From assembly GCA_003586115.2 (NCBI GenBank), contig QVOM02000126.1:12406447-12470446 (forward strand): a stretch of 64,000 nucleotides of DNA, read 5' to 3'. This DNA is from Salvator merianae (lineage: Eukaryota; Chordata; Lepidosauria; Squamata; Teiidae). Below are positions 1 to 11,049 of the stretch, in pieces (the first letter of the stretch is position 1; the number at the start of each line of letters is the position of its first letter). Under the pieces are notes generated by a model. It was not told where the DNA came from. It searched no databases and saw nothing but the letters and a program-made list of their open reading frames with translations. A program made the position numbers and the translations under genes.

Positions 1-299
1 TGTGAAAGCAGTCTTTTCTGTTACTTCTTACCTACAAATCTTTTTGAAAAGAAAGACTGACTTGTGACAGAGGAGAGGAAATTAACTGTAGCAAAAGAAG
101 CTTTTTTTGTTTTTTTTTCCTTTGCCTCGAGTCCTGGAACACAGTCAAACCTTTGAGAGGAGCCCTGTTGGTTGGGAGCCCTGAGTGAGGATGATGGATT
201 GGAGGCAAAAACAGGAGGGACAGAAAATCTCTTTCCAACCCGAGTACCCATTCAAGTCCACATTGGTTCTGGGATAAAAACAACATTCCCTTCTCCTCC

Positions 300-480
300 G
301 CCTCCCTGCATTAATCGTGCATTAATTGAGAATAATCGCCGATAAAGATTAATGGTCCTTAGCATCGCGATGCATCAGGCAGCGTCAGAGGTACCTGTTG
401 TTTATTGTCCCTTAGGGGAATCATTTAAAATGGCCTTTTATTGTTCCTATGTTTTATTTAAAGCACCTGTGTGCTGGCAT
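300..480. promoter_or_regulatory. candidate homeodomain/SOX-type enhancer in unique sequence
   Basis: Within 180 bp there are several TAAT/ATTA cores (attaatcg, attaattg, ataatcgcc, agattaatgg), a perfect 12-bp palindrome gcatcgcgatgc at 362-373, two ATTG-type SOX-like sites (tttattgtccc, tttattgttcc) and an E-box cacctgtg. The stretch resembles none of the window's repeat families. Enhancer activity is inferred from motif density only. Confidence 0.3.
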
Positions 481-1171
481 CAAATCCCCTTTGCCTTCTA
501 GACAGAGATTACCTGGCCGGTTGTCAAAGGAGCCGTTATCTAAAGACAATAGCCAAGTACACACCTAGGCTTGTATCTGAGCAGCATCCGAAAGCAACCA
601 GTCCCCACAAAAGCAGCTCCAGCTGTGCTTCATGGAAGTCTTCTCGGGTGGGGTGGGGGTCATCAGGGGAGGGGGGGATGACAGGGGTCCCCAAGCAAGA
701 AAATTACAGAATCTTTTGGCAGATATCAGTGCCTTCATGAAGTCTTTGCCACACCCATCCAGCCTGCTCATATTAACTGGATTTCAGGAATTCTCAAATT
801 TTAATCCTCTTTTCTGCCATATGGCCTCGAACAGAAGCTGAAATGTGATTTGCTTTATGATGTAGAAAGCCACTTGGCTTTTCCCCGGGCGGGGGGAGGG
901 GAGGGGGCACTGGATCCACACCAAAGGTGTGGCACACACTGGAAAACCCACTGGGATGACGATTTTAGTAGATTCAGCACTGGAGGAGCAGAATGTGGAG
1001 GCGTTTCTAGTCTAGGAGAAAGAAAAATGAGGAAGAATTAGTAGAGGTTACAAAACTATTGTATAACCAGCTATAGAGTAAGAGGGAAAGAGAAAGAGAT
1101 TCCCCAGGCAATATCTTTGTCCCCGCCCCATAATACTTCAGGCTGGGTTTCGGTGGTGGCCACCGGGGGAA

Positions 1172-2147
1172 GTCACAGGCGGAAGCTTTTTCACACATTG
1201 TGCTGCCTCACCAGCTTTGTTGAAGCTGCTGCTGTGGGAACTTCATGCATCATGCCAGGCTGGTTCACCAGCTTTTTGAAGGTGCCACTCTGGGAGCTTC
1301 ACGTGCTGCACTGGGCTGGTTTGCCAGCTTTTTGAAGGTGCCACTCTGGGAGCTTCACGTGCTGCACTGGGCTGGTTTGCCAGCTTTTTTGAAGTTATTG
1401 CCATGGGAGCTTCACATGCCGTGCCATGCTGGTTTTCCAGATTTTTTTGAAGCTGCTGATATGGGAGTTTCATGTGCTGTACTGGGCTGATTCACCAGCT
1501 TTTTTTGAAGCTGCTACCAGAGGAGCTTCACGTGCTGTGCCATGCTGGTTCACCAGCCTTTTTGGAGCTGCTGCCATGGGAGCTTCACATGCTGTGCCAT
1601 GCTGGTTTACCAGCTTTTTTTGAAGCTGCTGCCATGGGAGCTTCACATGCTGTGCCATGCTGGTTTACCAGCTTTTTTTGAAGCTGCTGCCATGGGAGCT
1701 TCACATGCTGTGCCATGCTGGTTTACCAGCTTTTTTTGAAGCTGCTGCCATGGGAGCTTCACATGATGTGCCATGCTGGTTTACCAGCTTTTTTTGAAGC
1801 TGCTGCCATGGGAGCTTCACATGCTGTGCCACGCTGGTTTACTAGCTTTTTTTGAAGCTGCTGCCATGGGAGCTTCATGTGCTGTATTGGGCTGGTTCAC
1901 CAGCTTTTTTTGAAGCTGCTACCATAGACACTTCACATGCTGTGCCATACTGATTCACCAGCTTTTTTTTTAAGCTGCTGCCATGGGAGCTTCACGTGCC
2001 ATGCCATGCTGGTTTGCCAGATGTTTTGAGGCTGCTGCTGTGGGAGCTTCATGTGCTGCACTGAGCTGGCTCACCAACTTTTTTAAAGCTTCATAAAAGC
2101 TGGCAAACCAGCAAAGATTGAGGAGGGGAAATCTTCTGCCTATGACA
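1172..2147. mobile_element. fold-back MITE with an internally expanded minisatellite
   Basis: The outer ends are gtcacaggcggaagc on the left and, inverted, cttctgcctatgacac on the right. They match the ends of a compact palindromic element at 57,240-57,380. Between them lies the 58-bp tandem array listed next. No transposase is present. Superfamily is not assigned because no clear target-site duplication was found. Confidence 0.55.
1222..2084. repeat. 58-bp minisatellite, about 15 units
   Basis: Units start at 1222, 1278, 1334, 1391, 1449, 1507, 1564, 1622, 1680, 1738, 1796, 1854, 1912, 1971 and 2028, so the period is 56-59 bp and mostly 58. Each unit reads roughly gaagctgctgccatggg, then agcttcacatgctgtgcc, then atgctggtttaccagc and a T-run. 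Units from 1622 to 1911 are nearly identical and the outer ones more diverged, the usual pattern of unequal exchange in the middle. A 58-bp period is not a multiple of three, so the open frames across it are not coding. Confidence 0.95.
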
Positions 2148-2595
2148 CCTGCTTTGACAACTATTATTGTTGAGGTCACACAATGAGACTAATCTGTGAA
2201 AGATTCCAGTCTAAGGAAAGTCTTATTTGACTTTCCCATGGGGGGTTAACCAGATAACTCTATAGAGTGCTATCAAAACTATCCTCCAATATTTTAAAGT
2301 ACTTCCTCTCTGAAACTAGCAAGGGATCCCACCATTGGGAGAGGAAGGGTGTAGCCCTTAAGGCCCCAGTTGCGAGTTTCCTCCAAGCATCTGGAACAGC
2401 ACTGCTGGATCCTCCAAATGTTGCTAGACTTCATCCCTAACCATCCCCAGCACTTTTGCTTATGGCAGCGGGGGCTGATGGGAACTGGAGTCCAGTAACA
2501 TCTGGGGAACCACAAGTATCCCGTTGCTGGTTCTGAGGGGCGTTTGGACTGGTTCAGCCTTTCTGCTTGCTGTCGGGTTTCTTGCTTCCCACTTT

Positions 2596-2978
2596 AGAAC
2601 ATAAGAACATAAGAGGAGCCTTGTTGGATCAGGCCACGGCCCATCTAGTCGAGTATCCTGTTTCACACGGTGGCCCACCAACTGCTTCTGGGCATTCTCA
2701 AGCAGAAGATAAAGGCAAAACCTTCACCTGCTCTTGACTCCCTGCAAATGGTTTTACAGACATCCTGCCTGTCTTTCCAACCTGGAGGCAGTACCTAGGC
2801 ATCCATTCTAGTGTACACCTGATACCTGATACTTGATACACCTGAGCTCCATGAATCTGCCCAGTCCTTTCTTAAAGCTATCCAGGCTGACTGTTGTCAC
2901 CACCTCTTCCGGTAATAAATTCCACAGACCGACGACCCTCTGGGTGAAAAAATACTTCCCCTTGGCAGTCCTAAGGCA
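2596..2978 (-). mobile_element. CR1 LINE 3-prime end (tail subfamily A)
   Basis: The + strand starts with two copies of the 8-bp tail unit (agaacataagaacataagag), then the inverted 3-prime UTR and the C-terminal end of the reverse-transcriptase ORF (gaccctctgggtgaaaaaat region). An 8-bp 3-prime tail repeat is the CR1 hallmark. The copy is 5-prime truncated and followed by a short tandem duplication at about 2,981-3,043. Confidence 0.85.
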
Positions 2979-3043
2979 GTGCCACCAGATTGGTCCCTCG
3001 GGATGCCTTGAGGCACCAGATTGGTCCTCTGGGATGCCGTGAG

Positions 3044-4190
3044 GATTCTGGGTATTGATGGTAAATTCTTCAGCTGACCATCCTCGTCTACCTGAGGGAC
3101 TCAGTGGCATTCTACAGAGCTTGCAAGCAGGGGCTGTAGCTCCATTATATGTCACAGACACCCTTTCATGACCTCCAGAACAGCGTGTTTCCACTTCTCC
3201 CCCTGCTGAAACATCGGGGGGGGGGGTGTATGCTAATGCCCCCAGGTCATGGGAAAGGCATCTTGAGGTCAGGGCTTGGGAATCAACACTGGGGTGGCTA
3301 CTTTGAACCCTGACCACTTCAGTCCTCTAGGAATGCATCTTCCTCCCTACTTCCCTTCCTCCGTTTTATTCCTCTCTCCCTCCCTTCTTTCTTCTCTCTC
3401 TCCCTCCCTGCCTCCCTCTCCTTCTTTCCTTCCTCTTCCCTCCCTCCTTCCTAAGACTGAAAGCCTCCTTAGTCACCTTTTAGGGATCAATCCGTTTTTG
3501 TTTGTTTTGGTTAGTGTGGACATTCGTGTGGACATGTTTCCGCTTTGAACTTCTTTTAATGAATTCCTTGAACTGTGGTGGAGGGTGGCACAGCGGTCTC
3601 AGTCAGCAGACTCTTTGTAGGGCGGAGTTGCCCCCGGGGTCAGCTTGGTGGGCAGCAAAGGGTGCTGGAGACACCCAAGTTCCCAGCAGCCTTCACCTCC
3701 CCCTGGGGCCTAACTCTGCCCTCCATTCTTTAAAAATACAAAGAGAGCCAGCAAGTTGGAAGAGATAATTCTAGGTTAATGTGACCTGAAGCAGCAGGTT
3801 TTTATGTTTCTAGTGAGGCACATAATTAGCGTTTTCCTGGACAGTGGGTTCCAGCTTGCAGTGTCTGATTCAACATATTAGGGTAGATGCGTGCAGTTTG
3901 CACGGTTCCTCTTGCATAGGAGCTATGTGATCATCTTCCCTTTATGCTTCCCTTGCTGTCAATCACGTTTAAGGACCAGGGAACAGAGTTCCAAGGCGAA
4001 CAAATGCATCCGCTACAGAAGGGCTTCTCAAACCAGTCTGTTCCCACCCCTTGGCCAACTTCTCGTCTCTAGTCCTCAAGAAGTCACAGGAGAAATTAGT
4101 GGTTGCTTTCAATTCAATAACAGAGTAGTTACGAAACAGCCTCTACGTTGGTCTCATTTGCAGACACCTGTAGGGTTGACATCTTATTTG
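3044..4190. other. no gene; low-complexity and unassigned DNA
   Basis: There is a C/T-rich low-complexity tract at 3,330-3,460 and otherwise single-copy-looking sequence. I see no exon, repeat family or RNA gene here. Confidence 0.5.
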
Positions 4191-4194
4191 CATT

Positions 4195-4318
4195 TGATTG
4201 ATTGATTTAAGAATTTATAATCTGCCATTCACCTGAAGGTCCCAGGACGGATCACAACAACAGAAAGATAAAATATATACAATAGCCTAAAAGAAATTTA
4301 AAACATAACCAACCATCG
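4195..4318 (-). mobile_element. L2 LINE 3-prime end fragment
   Basis: The inverted L2 end is recognisable (aagaatttataatctgcc, then ggtcccaggacggatcacaa), the same motif seen in other L2 fragments of the window. It runs into a microsatellite. Confidence 0.6.
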
Positions 4319-4419
4319 CTCCTTCCTTCCTTCCTTCCTTCCTTCCTTCCTTCCTTCCTTCCTTCCTTCCTTCCTTCCTTCCTCCCTCCCTCCCTCCCTC
4401 CCTCCCTCCCTCCCTCCCT
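4319..4419. repeat. (CTTC)n/(CTCC)n microsatellite
   Basis: About 60 bp of perfect CTTC repeats are followed by about 40 bp of CTCC repeats. Confidence 0.98.
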
Positions 4420-4461
4420 GACAGGACAGCACTCATTTTGTAATTAACTTGAGTTTTTTAC

Positions 4462-4840
4462 TCCTTCCCCAAAATACTAAAACTGGAGATCACCCAGTGA
4501 ACCTGAATTCTAGACGAACCAGGACAGACAAAAGGAAATACTTTTTTCACACAACACATTGTTCACTTTTGGAATTTTCTACCAGAAGATGTGTTAGTTA
4601 CTAGACTGGATGGTTTCAAAAAGGGGTTGGACCGATTAATGGAAGCCAGGGCTACCAATGACTATTAGCCCTCATGGCTGTAGGACGTGGTTTGCCTCTG
4701 AAGGGCATCAACTGGGAGACTGCGAGCAGAGCAAGCTGGTGGGCTTCCTTGTGCAGCAGGTTGGCCACTGAGGGACCAGGCTCCTGGACTAGGTGAGCCT
4801 GGACTAGGTATGATCCAGAGGGGAACCTCTTACGTTCTCT
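4462..4840 (+). mobile_element. CR1 LINE 3-prime end (tail subfamily B)
   Basis: It carries the end of the RT ORF (ttctaccagaagatgtgtta, then ggtttcaaaaaggggttgg) and a 3-prime UTR with ctgggagactgcgagcagag, ggttggccactg and ctcttacgttct. The same tail recurs at 45.26-46.29 kb, so this is a subfamily distinct from the 'ctgatccagcagggctcctc' type. Confidence 0.8.
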
Positions 4841-4889
4841 GACAAACTCAAAACCAGTGGGCCAGGGACCTGTGGCATGCATGGACTTG

Positions 4890-5491
4890 TAAATGTTATT
4901 GAGCTCCTGTTCTCCTCAACCCCAGCCCATCACACTCTGGAAGGCCCAAGTTAGCTGCCCCAGCTTTTAAACTGATTTCACGAGCAGCTGGTGCCATCAG
5001 CTTGTGCGGAAATAAACACTGAAGGGAAGTGGTTCACCGCACACATGCTGTGCACAGTCCAAAGCTGACTCTGCGGCAGTCAACAAACCCGCTCGTAGTG
5101 GAAAGTCAAGCCAGCAGAGCCAAGATAAGTCCCTGATACTGGAAGAGAAAACAAACGTACACCAGAAGCTATGAGACGTTACTGTCTCCAGCAGTGGTGC
5201 CTGGTGGCAGTCGGGATTAGAGAGCGCATGGCAAGGCAGCTAAGCAGAAATGGCACCAGGGCACAGGAGAAGCAGAACTTATGAAAACTGAGACATTGTT
5301 AATGTGGCAATTCGGGGCAAACCCACATGAACATTTTCCTCACTGAACATAATGGATTGCCAATCCAGGACTGAACCATTCATGAAGGAGAACAGGACAG
5401 TAGGCTAATGGGTGTGGTAAGGCACTGTCCACTTTGCCTTATATAAAGCTAGCCATCCCAGTTTCTGGACAAAAAGTTTCAAGAAAAGGAG
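4890..5491. other. no gene or recognised repeat seen
   Basis: This is single-copy-looking sequence without open frames of note. Confidence 0.4.
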
Positions 5492-5585
5492 TAGAGGCTG
5501 GTGCCCAGAAGCGCACTGCATGAATTTGTCGGGCTTCTTTGAAGCCTGAACCATGCAAGACTTCTGGGTGCCCCACCAGCCTCTA
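5492..5585. repeat. 94-bp near-perfect hairpin
   Basis: The left arm tagaggctggtgcccagaag pairs with cttctgggtgccccaccagc plus ctcta on the right. Pairing continues inward (gggcttc with gaagcct), leaving a loop of only a few bases. Arms are about 45 nt with a few mismatches. It could be a very short fold-back transposon or a fortuitous palindrome. Confidence 0.7.
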
Positions 5586-6072
5586 ATGTAGAAAAGAAAA
5601 ATTAGGATCTAGAGAAGCAAGAGTTTCCCATAAGGCTGTATTCTTTTTTTTAAGCCTACAAATGTCATGAGTAGCTTTGTCTCCCAGCCTTGACCAAGAG
5701 CAAGGGTGGTGAAGTGAAAGAGTAACCTCCTTCAACCTTGCCAGTGGGGCTGGACTCAGTGGACATGAAACAAAGCTAGCAATGTACTGGGTTGCGGAAA
5801 GCTGCTTGAGACTTTTTGAGGATAGCTACTCATAAGTTTTTCCTCACATTAAACTGAATACGGCTGCAGTGAAATTGCTGTAAAATGTGCAATCAAGTGT
5901 CAAATATGCAGTATTTCCCTTCAAATCTATGTTTTTGCTTGTTCCCACATGGACAACATTTTGTTTCTTGCAACATGAGGGGTTTTCTTAGGTGTGGCCA
6001 TTTTCAGATTTATGGGGTCAGGACGTGGGCATTCTAAGGAAGAACATTAGGGCATTACCTCTGTATTCCCTT

Positions 6073-6366
6073 TGTTGAAGAAACCACTTATTTATGGCAC
6101 CGCTGGGATTTCAGCCCTTCAGTTCTGCCTTTTTGCCATTGTTTTGTTTGTTCTATCACTTCAGCACTGATTTTAGGCTTGTTTGTAAACAGTTTTGCCC
6201 AGGAGTGCACTTCAAATATTGCTGTTATCGCCATTGCTTTCAGGTTTCTGTTATCTATACAGACTTTCTACAGGTCTCTTTTAGTCGTTTCATCACCTAA
6301 TACTTAGAGAAAATATACACTGAAAGCGAAAATAGAAAACAATGGGGAAAAGCTGCCAGTGATAGT
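6073..6366. repeat. unknown repeat, copy 1 of a diverged direct duplication
   Basis: It shares a colinear order of motifs with 6,681-7,018: gttgargaaaccan, ttctgcctktttg, gatttta.gcttgtt, cagttttgc.caggag, tttctgtya, aatagaaaaca.tgg. It contains no known LINE or SINE signature. Confidence 0.55.
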
Positions 6367-6680
6367 CAGGTTGTACTAGCCAGTGGATTTGGTGTATCAA
6401 GAGAATAAATGCACTGCACATGCTTTATTCTGATTGGTTTTTCTCCTAACCCAAAACTCATGTAGATTGCACCCAGTATTCAGTTTGACACAGGAGGTAA
6501 GGCTTGTGTGTAGCTAGGGACTTTTGAATCAGGGAGAGATGAGTTCAAATTCTTGTTCAGTTTGGAAATTAGACACACACTCGGCATATCTCAAAGGCAG
6601 CTATATTTTAGAGAACACTTCCAGAAGGGTAGAAAACAGCCAGAGGGAGGGCTTGCTTGGACATTCCTGAACCACAGCTA

Positions 6681-7018
6681 TGTTGAGGAAACCAATCATT
6701 TTCAGCTCTGCGGGAACTCCAGCCCTGCAATTCTGCCTGTTTGTTATTGGTTGTTGCTCTATTTGCAGATTTGCGCAGAAGCGCACTTCAGCGTTGATTT
6801 TATGCTTGTTAATTTACAGTTTTGCGCAGGAGCACATATGAGGACTTTGACAGCAAAATATTCTTGCTGTCAGCATTTCTTTTATGTTTCTGTCACCCGT
6901 ACAGGCTTTCTGCAGGGCTCTTTCGGTTATTTCATTATCACATACTTTGGGGGAAAGTACGTTTAGAATTCAAATAGAAAACAGTGGAGGAGAGTTGTGT
7001 CAGGATCTGCCACAGTGA
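6681..7018. repeat. unknown repeat, copy 2 of a diverged direct duplication
   Basis: It lies about 610 bp downstream of copy 1 in the same orientation. A 137-residue open frame overlaps it but resembles no protein I know, and copy 1 has a different frame structure, so it is not treated as coding. Confidence 0.55.
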
Positions 7019-7517
7019 TGGAAGGCGTGCCAGTCACACAGTGGTGCCTCCTGTCCTCTGAAATCCTTGCAGCTGTGGAACTCACGTCAGCTGTTTCCAA
7101 TCCGTCAGTAAACTGGGATGCGCAGGAACCACCTCCAGTAGTTCACAGCCTCATTCTACACATCAGTGGAGAAGGTGAATGAGACATAACCTGCCCTCAG
7201 AGTTGTTTTTTGTTCCCTGTGCTGTGGGTGCCTCCAAGGACGGATTCTGCCCTCGGGGGCAGCCTGTTGGCTGATGCGGGTGAATGCATTTGTCCACAGC
7301 GACCCCAGGGTGCACACGAGGCATTTTCCATAAATGATAACGTCAAAGAAGGACTTCCAATCAAAGTCTTGTCCCACCACTCCACCTTCATAGACCTTTT
7401 TGCACAGGAAATGCACTGCTGGGTTGAACTAGTGGCCTATTCTCACAAGGGCAACCATTAACATGTGGAAGCTCTTGAGCGCAGCATGAGCACAATTTGC
7501 CTTGTCCACAGTCTACT

Positions 7518-7640
7518 AGCATAAGAACTTAAGAAAAGCCCTTCTGGATGGGACCAGCAACCCATTGAGTCCAGTGGGTTCTTTTGCCAGGGAAGCCAGT
7601 TGCATATAAAAGCCTGCCAGCAGAACAGAACAGAACAGGA
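7518..7640 (-). mobile_element. CR1-like tail fragment (third tail type)
   Basis: It starts with cataagaacttaagaaaagc and then ccagcaacccattgagtcca, a divergent version of the CR1 tail inverted relative to the window. Confidence 0.5.
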
Positions 7641-7726
7641 CAGCTTGAGTTCTAACACAGTCTGTAGCATTTATCCCCCACCTTTGTTCTGATCTGTGGC
7701 CCAGAGCAGCACTTAGAAGAATCTAA

Positions 7727-8246
7727 GGGTGTGTTCAGACAGGCTATTTTGGTCACCTTCAGAGCACATCTAAGCCGGGAAGTCCATAAAGTCTTACCCA
7801 GAAGTCACCCTCGCACCTCTCCATGGCTGCCTGGGTTGACTCTCCCATATTCGCCGTTTCTGTGTTCTCAGGTTGCCTTAGAGCTGAGCAGGGAGCACCT
7901 CAACCAATCAGAGCCTTGCAGGAACCCGTGGGAAAATAGCACAGGAAGGGAGGGGCACCAGTGAGCTCTTGCCGGTGCCAGGAAATGTTTGGAGATGGAA
8001 GGGAAAAAAGAACTCCTATCCTGCCTTCTGTACTTAAAAAGCACACTGGACTTTAGCAGGAGGCATGGGGGAAAGTGAATGAGTGGAAGGCATTGGGGAA
8101 TCAAGAGGCAGGGAGTGGCCCGTCAGTGCGCAGTTGCATCGCTGAATCACCTCAACGTGGTGAGGAAGAGTTTTTTCCTGTGCGCCCAGGAATTGTTTGT
8201 ACCTTTTATGCAGGCGATTTTAAAAAATCACCAGTCTGAACACATG
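7727..8246. mobile_element. non-autonomous DNA transposon, Harbinger-like, 520 bp
   Basis: The ends are gggtgtgttcagac and, inverted, gtctgaacacatg. They are flanked by TAA on the left and TTA on the right, fitting the TWA target preference of PIF/Harbinger elements. The interior contains gaggggcaccagtgagctct and aactcctatcctgccttct, both repeated in the copy at 52.5-53.04 kb. No ORF. Confidence 0.6.
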
Positions 8247-8334
8247 TTACGACGACTCCTGTTCAGGCAAAATGTGATTGGAGGACTTTCAACAAGCCCC
8301 CTTCTGAAACTTCACACCAAGCCCTAGTGCTTAG

Positions 8335-8840
8335 CTCTAAGTAAAACTTTATTTATTTATTTATTTATTTGCATTTTTATTCTGCCCTATGCTCGAAGGT
8401 CTCAGGGCAGGTTAGAATAATAAAAAAACGAATGTAAAATACACTTACTAAAACAGGAACAGTGCCTGAAAGTGGGGAGGGGAAGTCATTTCCTTAGCCA
8501 AAGGCCAGGGTAAATAGGTGCATCTTCACTGCACTCCTAAACATGGAAAGTGAAGATGCCTGATGCACCTCGGGGGGGGGGGAATGTTCCACAGTCTGGG
8601 GGCCATCACTGAAAAGGCCCTATCTTGGGTGCCCATTCCTCTTGCCACGAAAGTAGTGGTTCAACCAGGAGAGCCTCATCTGCAGATCTTAAGGTCAATA
8701 TGGCAGGTCAATATGGGAGAAGATTTACTTTAGGCATTTGGGGTCCAAGCTGTTTAGGGCCTTCTAGGTTAAGGTTAACACCTTGAATTGTGTTCTGTAG
8801 TGAATTGGCAGCCAGTGCAGCTCCTTTAAACAAACCATTT
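8335..8840 (-). mobile_element. L2 LINE 3-prime end
   Basis: Inverted L2 features are tattctgccctatgctcg near the tail, then ttccacagtctgggggccat and cttgaattgtgttctgta, which correspond to the RT C-terminus (the APRLWNSLP region). Frameshifts are present and there is no ORF. Confidence 0.7.
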
Positions 8841-10176
8841 TAAACGAAATGTGTCCGTGCACCATGCATAATCAGGAGTCAGGGCAGAGCAATGCATGAA
8901 CATTATCAAGCAAAGAACTCAATTAACTCATAAAGCGGAAAGCAAAAAGGAGCTGAATTAACAACATGGAAATAAATCAATGCATGAGATTCAGAAGTGC
9001 TCAGACAAGAATCGTGGTGGAATTCTAATGTGCGAGCATTGGGTTTTAATAAAAGAAAATATCTAGGCTCTACCAGTGATCTCGCTGTTCTTCTGAAGGA
9101 ACGGCACTTGATGCTAAGGCTACTTATTCTGAGAGCGACTATAAAGGGGTCTTTCTCTGTAGGGCAAAGTTATTTCATCCTAGAGATGGTTCCATCAGCC
9201 GTTTGCTCCATTGTTCTCTGTAAGATGACCTAAAATCTCCTTATTGCTATAAAGGGAGCGTCTGTTCCATGCCTTGGATGCAAAAAAGAAAAAGATGGGT
9301 GCATTCTGATAAGTGTGCTTTCTTGTGCCTTAGAAGGTCATCGTGGGGCACTTTAAACAGTTGAAATGTCTCAAGGACCGAATTCTCCTTTGTTAAACAA
9401 AAATCCTTTAAAGGCAAAGGCACAAAAGAAATTCATCACCACAAAATCTGTGAGTGTTTCCAACACCCCACGATTCCTTTTTGGCTTCTGCTCCAGAAGA
9501 TTAACACAGCTACTTTTCCGAAATTGGTCTCTTTAGTGTTGGAACAAATGAGGTTTGGACCCTGTGCTTTACCTGGCTTCTGAGAAACGCCGTTAGATGC
9601 GGTTGCTTCCGTGCCGAAATCAATTAGAAGCTACTAAACTCATTTGCTCGCAACTCCCGTTACTTTTGAAATGATTGACTTTCAGATTGGCACAGCATGA
9701 CACCCTCTCATCCTGCACTAAATGCGTTTGTTTCAGCTCGAAGTACTTCTGAGTACCTTGCTTAATGCTGTAGCCCTCTCCTCAGTCATTATGAATGGCA
9801 AAGGAGGGGAGGAAACTAAATCTTTCTGTTCCTTCGCTTCTCCCTAGCCTAACGTATTTGTTTATGGCTGCACTTATAACAGGAGAACAAGAGAGCCAAG
9901 GTGTAGGATGTGCCGAACGGCGGTTCATATGAAATGAACTGGCTCAGAGAGGCCTGCGACACTCAGGGTCCTCACCCAGGGCAAGGAGAATAATGGTGAT
10001 GGCTGTGTTGCTTGGAGAGAACTTCTGAGAGGCGAGTTCCCCTCACATACTCCAGAGGAGCTTCCGGGTGCTGTAGAAAGTCAGGGCCTGTCAGGTGAGG
10101 CACCCAGTTGTCCCAGGCCTCTTGAAGTGGTTTGTTTCCTGTGGACTGCAGTTTGGTACATCCCAATCAAGGTGAC
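8841..10176. other. 1.3 kb single-copy region, no exon seen
   Basis: There is no repeat family match and no open frame with a recognisable product. Relatively long unbroken single-copy sequence makes it one of the better places for conserved non-coding elements. Confidence 0.4.
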
Positions 10177-10617
10177 CATAGAATCATAGAATCGTAGAGT
10201 TGGAAGGGACCTCCAGGGTCCTGAGACCTTCGGGTATAGGGCGGGATAAAAATGCAAATAAATAAATAAAATCCAACCAGCTGCTCAATGCAGGATCCAC
10301 TAAACCATCCCAGACGGATATCTGTCCAGCCTTTCCTTGAAGACCTCCAGCGAAGGAGAGCCCACCACCTCCTGTGGCAACCTGTTCCAGTGACTGATTG
10401 CCCCTACGGTCAGAAAGTTCTTTCCAACATCTAGCCTGTATCCACTCCCTTGAAGTTTCATCCCATTGTTTCTAGTCCATCTTGTGTAAGGGAGAATAGG
10501 GCCAATCCCTCTGCACTGTGATAGCCCTTCACTTACCTGAAAACAGCTATCATGTCTCCTCTCAATCTTCTCTTCTGCAGGCTAAACATTCCTAGGTCCT
10601 TTAACCTAAGTTTCCAC
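10177..10617 (-). mobile_element. CR1 LINE 3-prime end (bird-type tail), with an L2 scrap inside
   Basis: The inverted tail is atagaatcatagaatcgtag, followed by gttggaagggacctccaggg and the RT C-terminus region. At 10,221-10,270 it is interrupted by about 50 bp ending in aataaataaataaa that matches L2 3-prime ends elsewhere (gggtatagggcgggataaa). Confidence 0.85.
10221..10270 (+). mobile_element. 50-bp L2 3-prime end inserted in CR1
   Basis: The sequence gagaccttcgggtatagggc followed by an (AATA)n tail matches the L2 end at 24.3 and 58.0 kb. The surrounding CR1 resumes with ccaaccagctgctcaatg, apparently missing a few bases, so the insertion may have deleted target DNA. Confidence 0.6.
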
Positions 10618-11049
10618 CTGGCATGGTTTAACACCAGACCTGCACTGGCCACAGAAGTCAGTCCCTTTTGGTCCATCAAGTGTAAATCATGGCTATTAAG
10701 ACACCTCTTACATTGCCATCACTCAACATGGCAGCAATAGAGGGAAATGAGAGTGAAATCTCTCTGAGGGCAGATTGGGAGCAGGCATATTAGAAATGTG
10801 CAAATGATTGTGCGGATGAAGCCTAAGTTTTACTCTGCTTTCTTAGGAGACCCTGCTCTCACCATGGAGACCCACCCAGAATGCTTTGAGACACAAGTGA
10901 CCATTTCAGCCCATTCTGGAAAGGGCTTTCGGCATTTGGGGTTGGGGAGTCTTTGGTTATAGGATCCTCCAAAGGGATTGCTTTCTCTTGCTAGAGAAAC
11001 CTAATTCCTCTCTGCATGGGCCATTATCTCAGCTGCTTTGTTTGGCAGG

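Noticed and set aside
1117..1739. Overlapping open frames through the 58-bp array
   Set aside because: The period is not a multiple of three and frames exist on both strands; they are a by-product of repetition.
6553..6966. 137-residue frame as a gene
   Set aside because: It overlaps one copy of a diverged duplication whose other copy has no matching frame.
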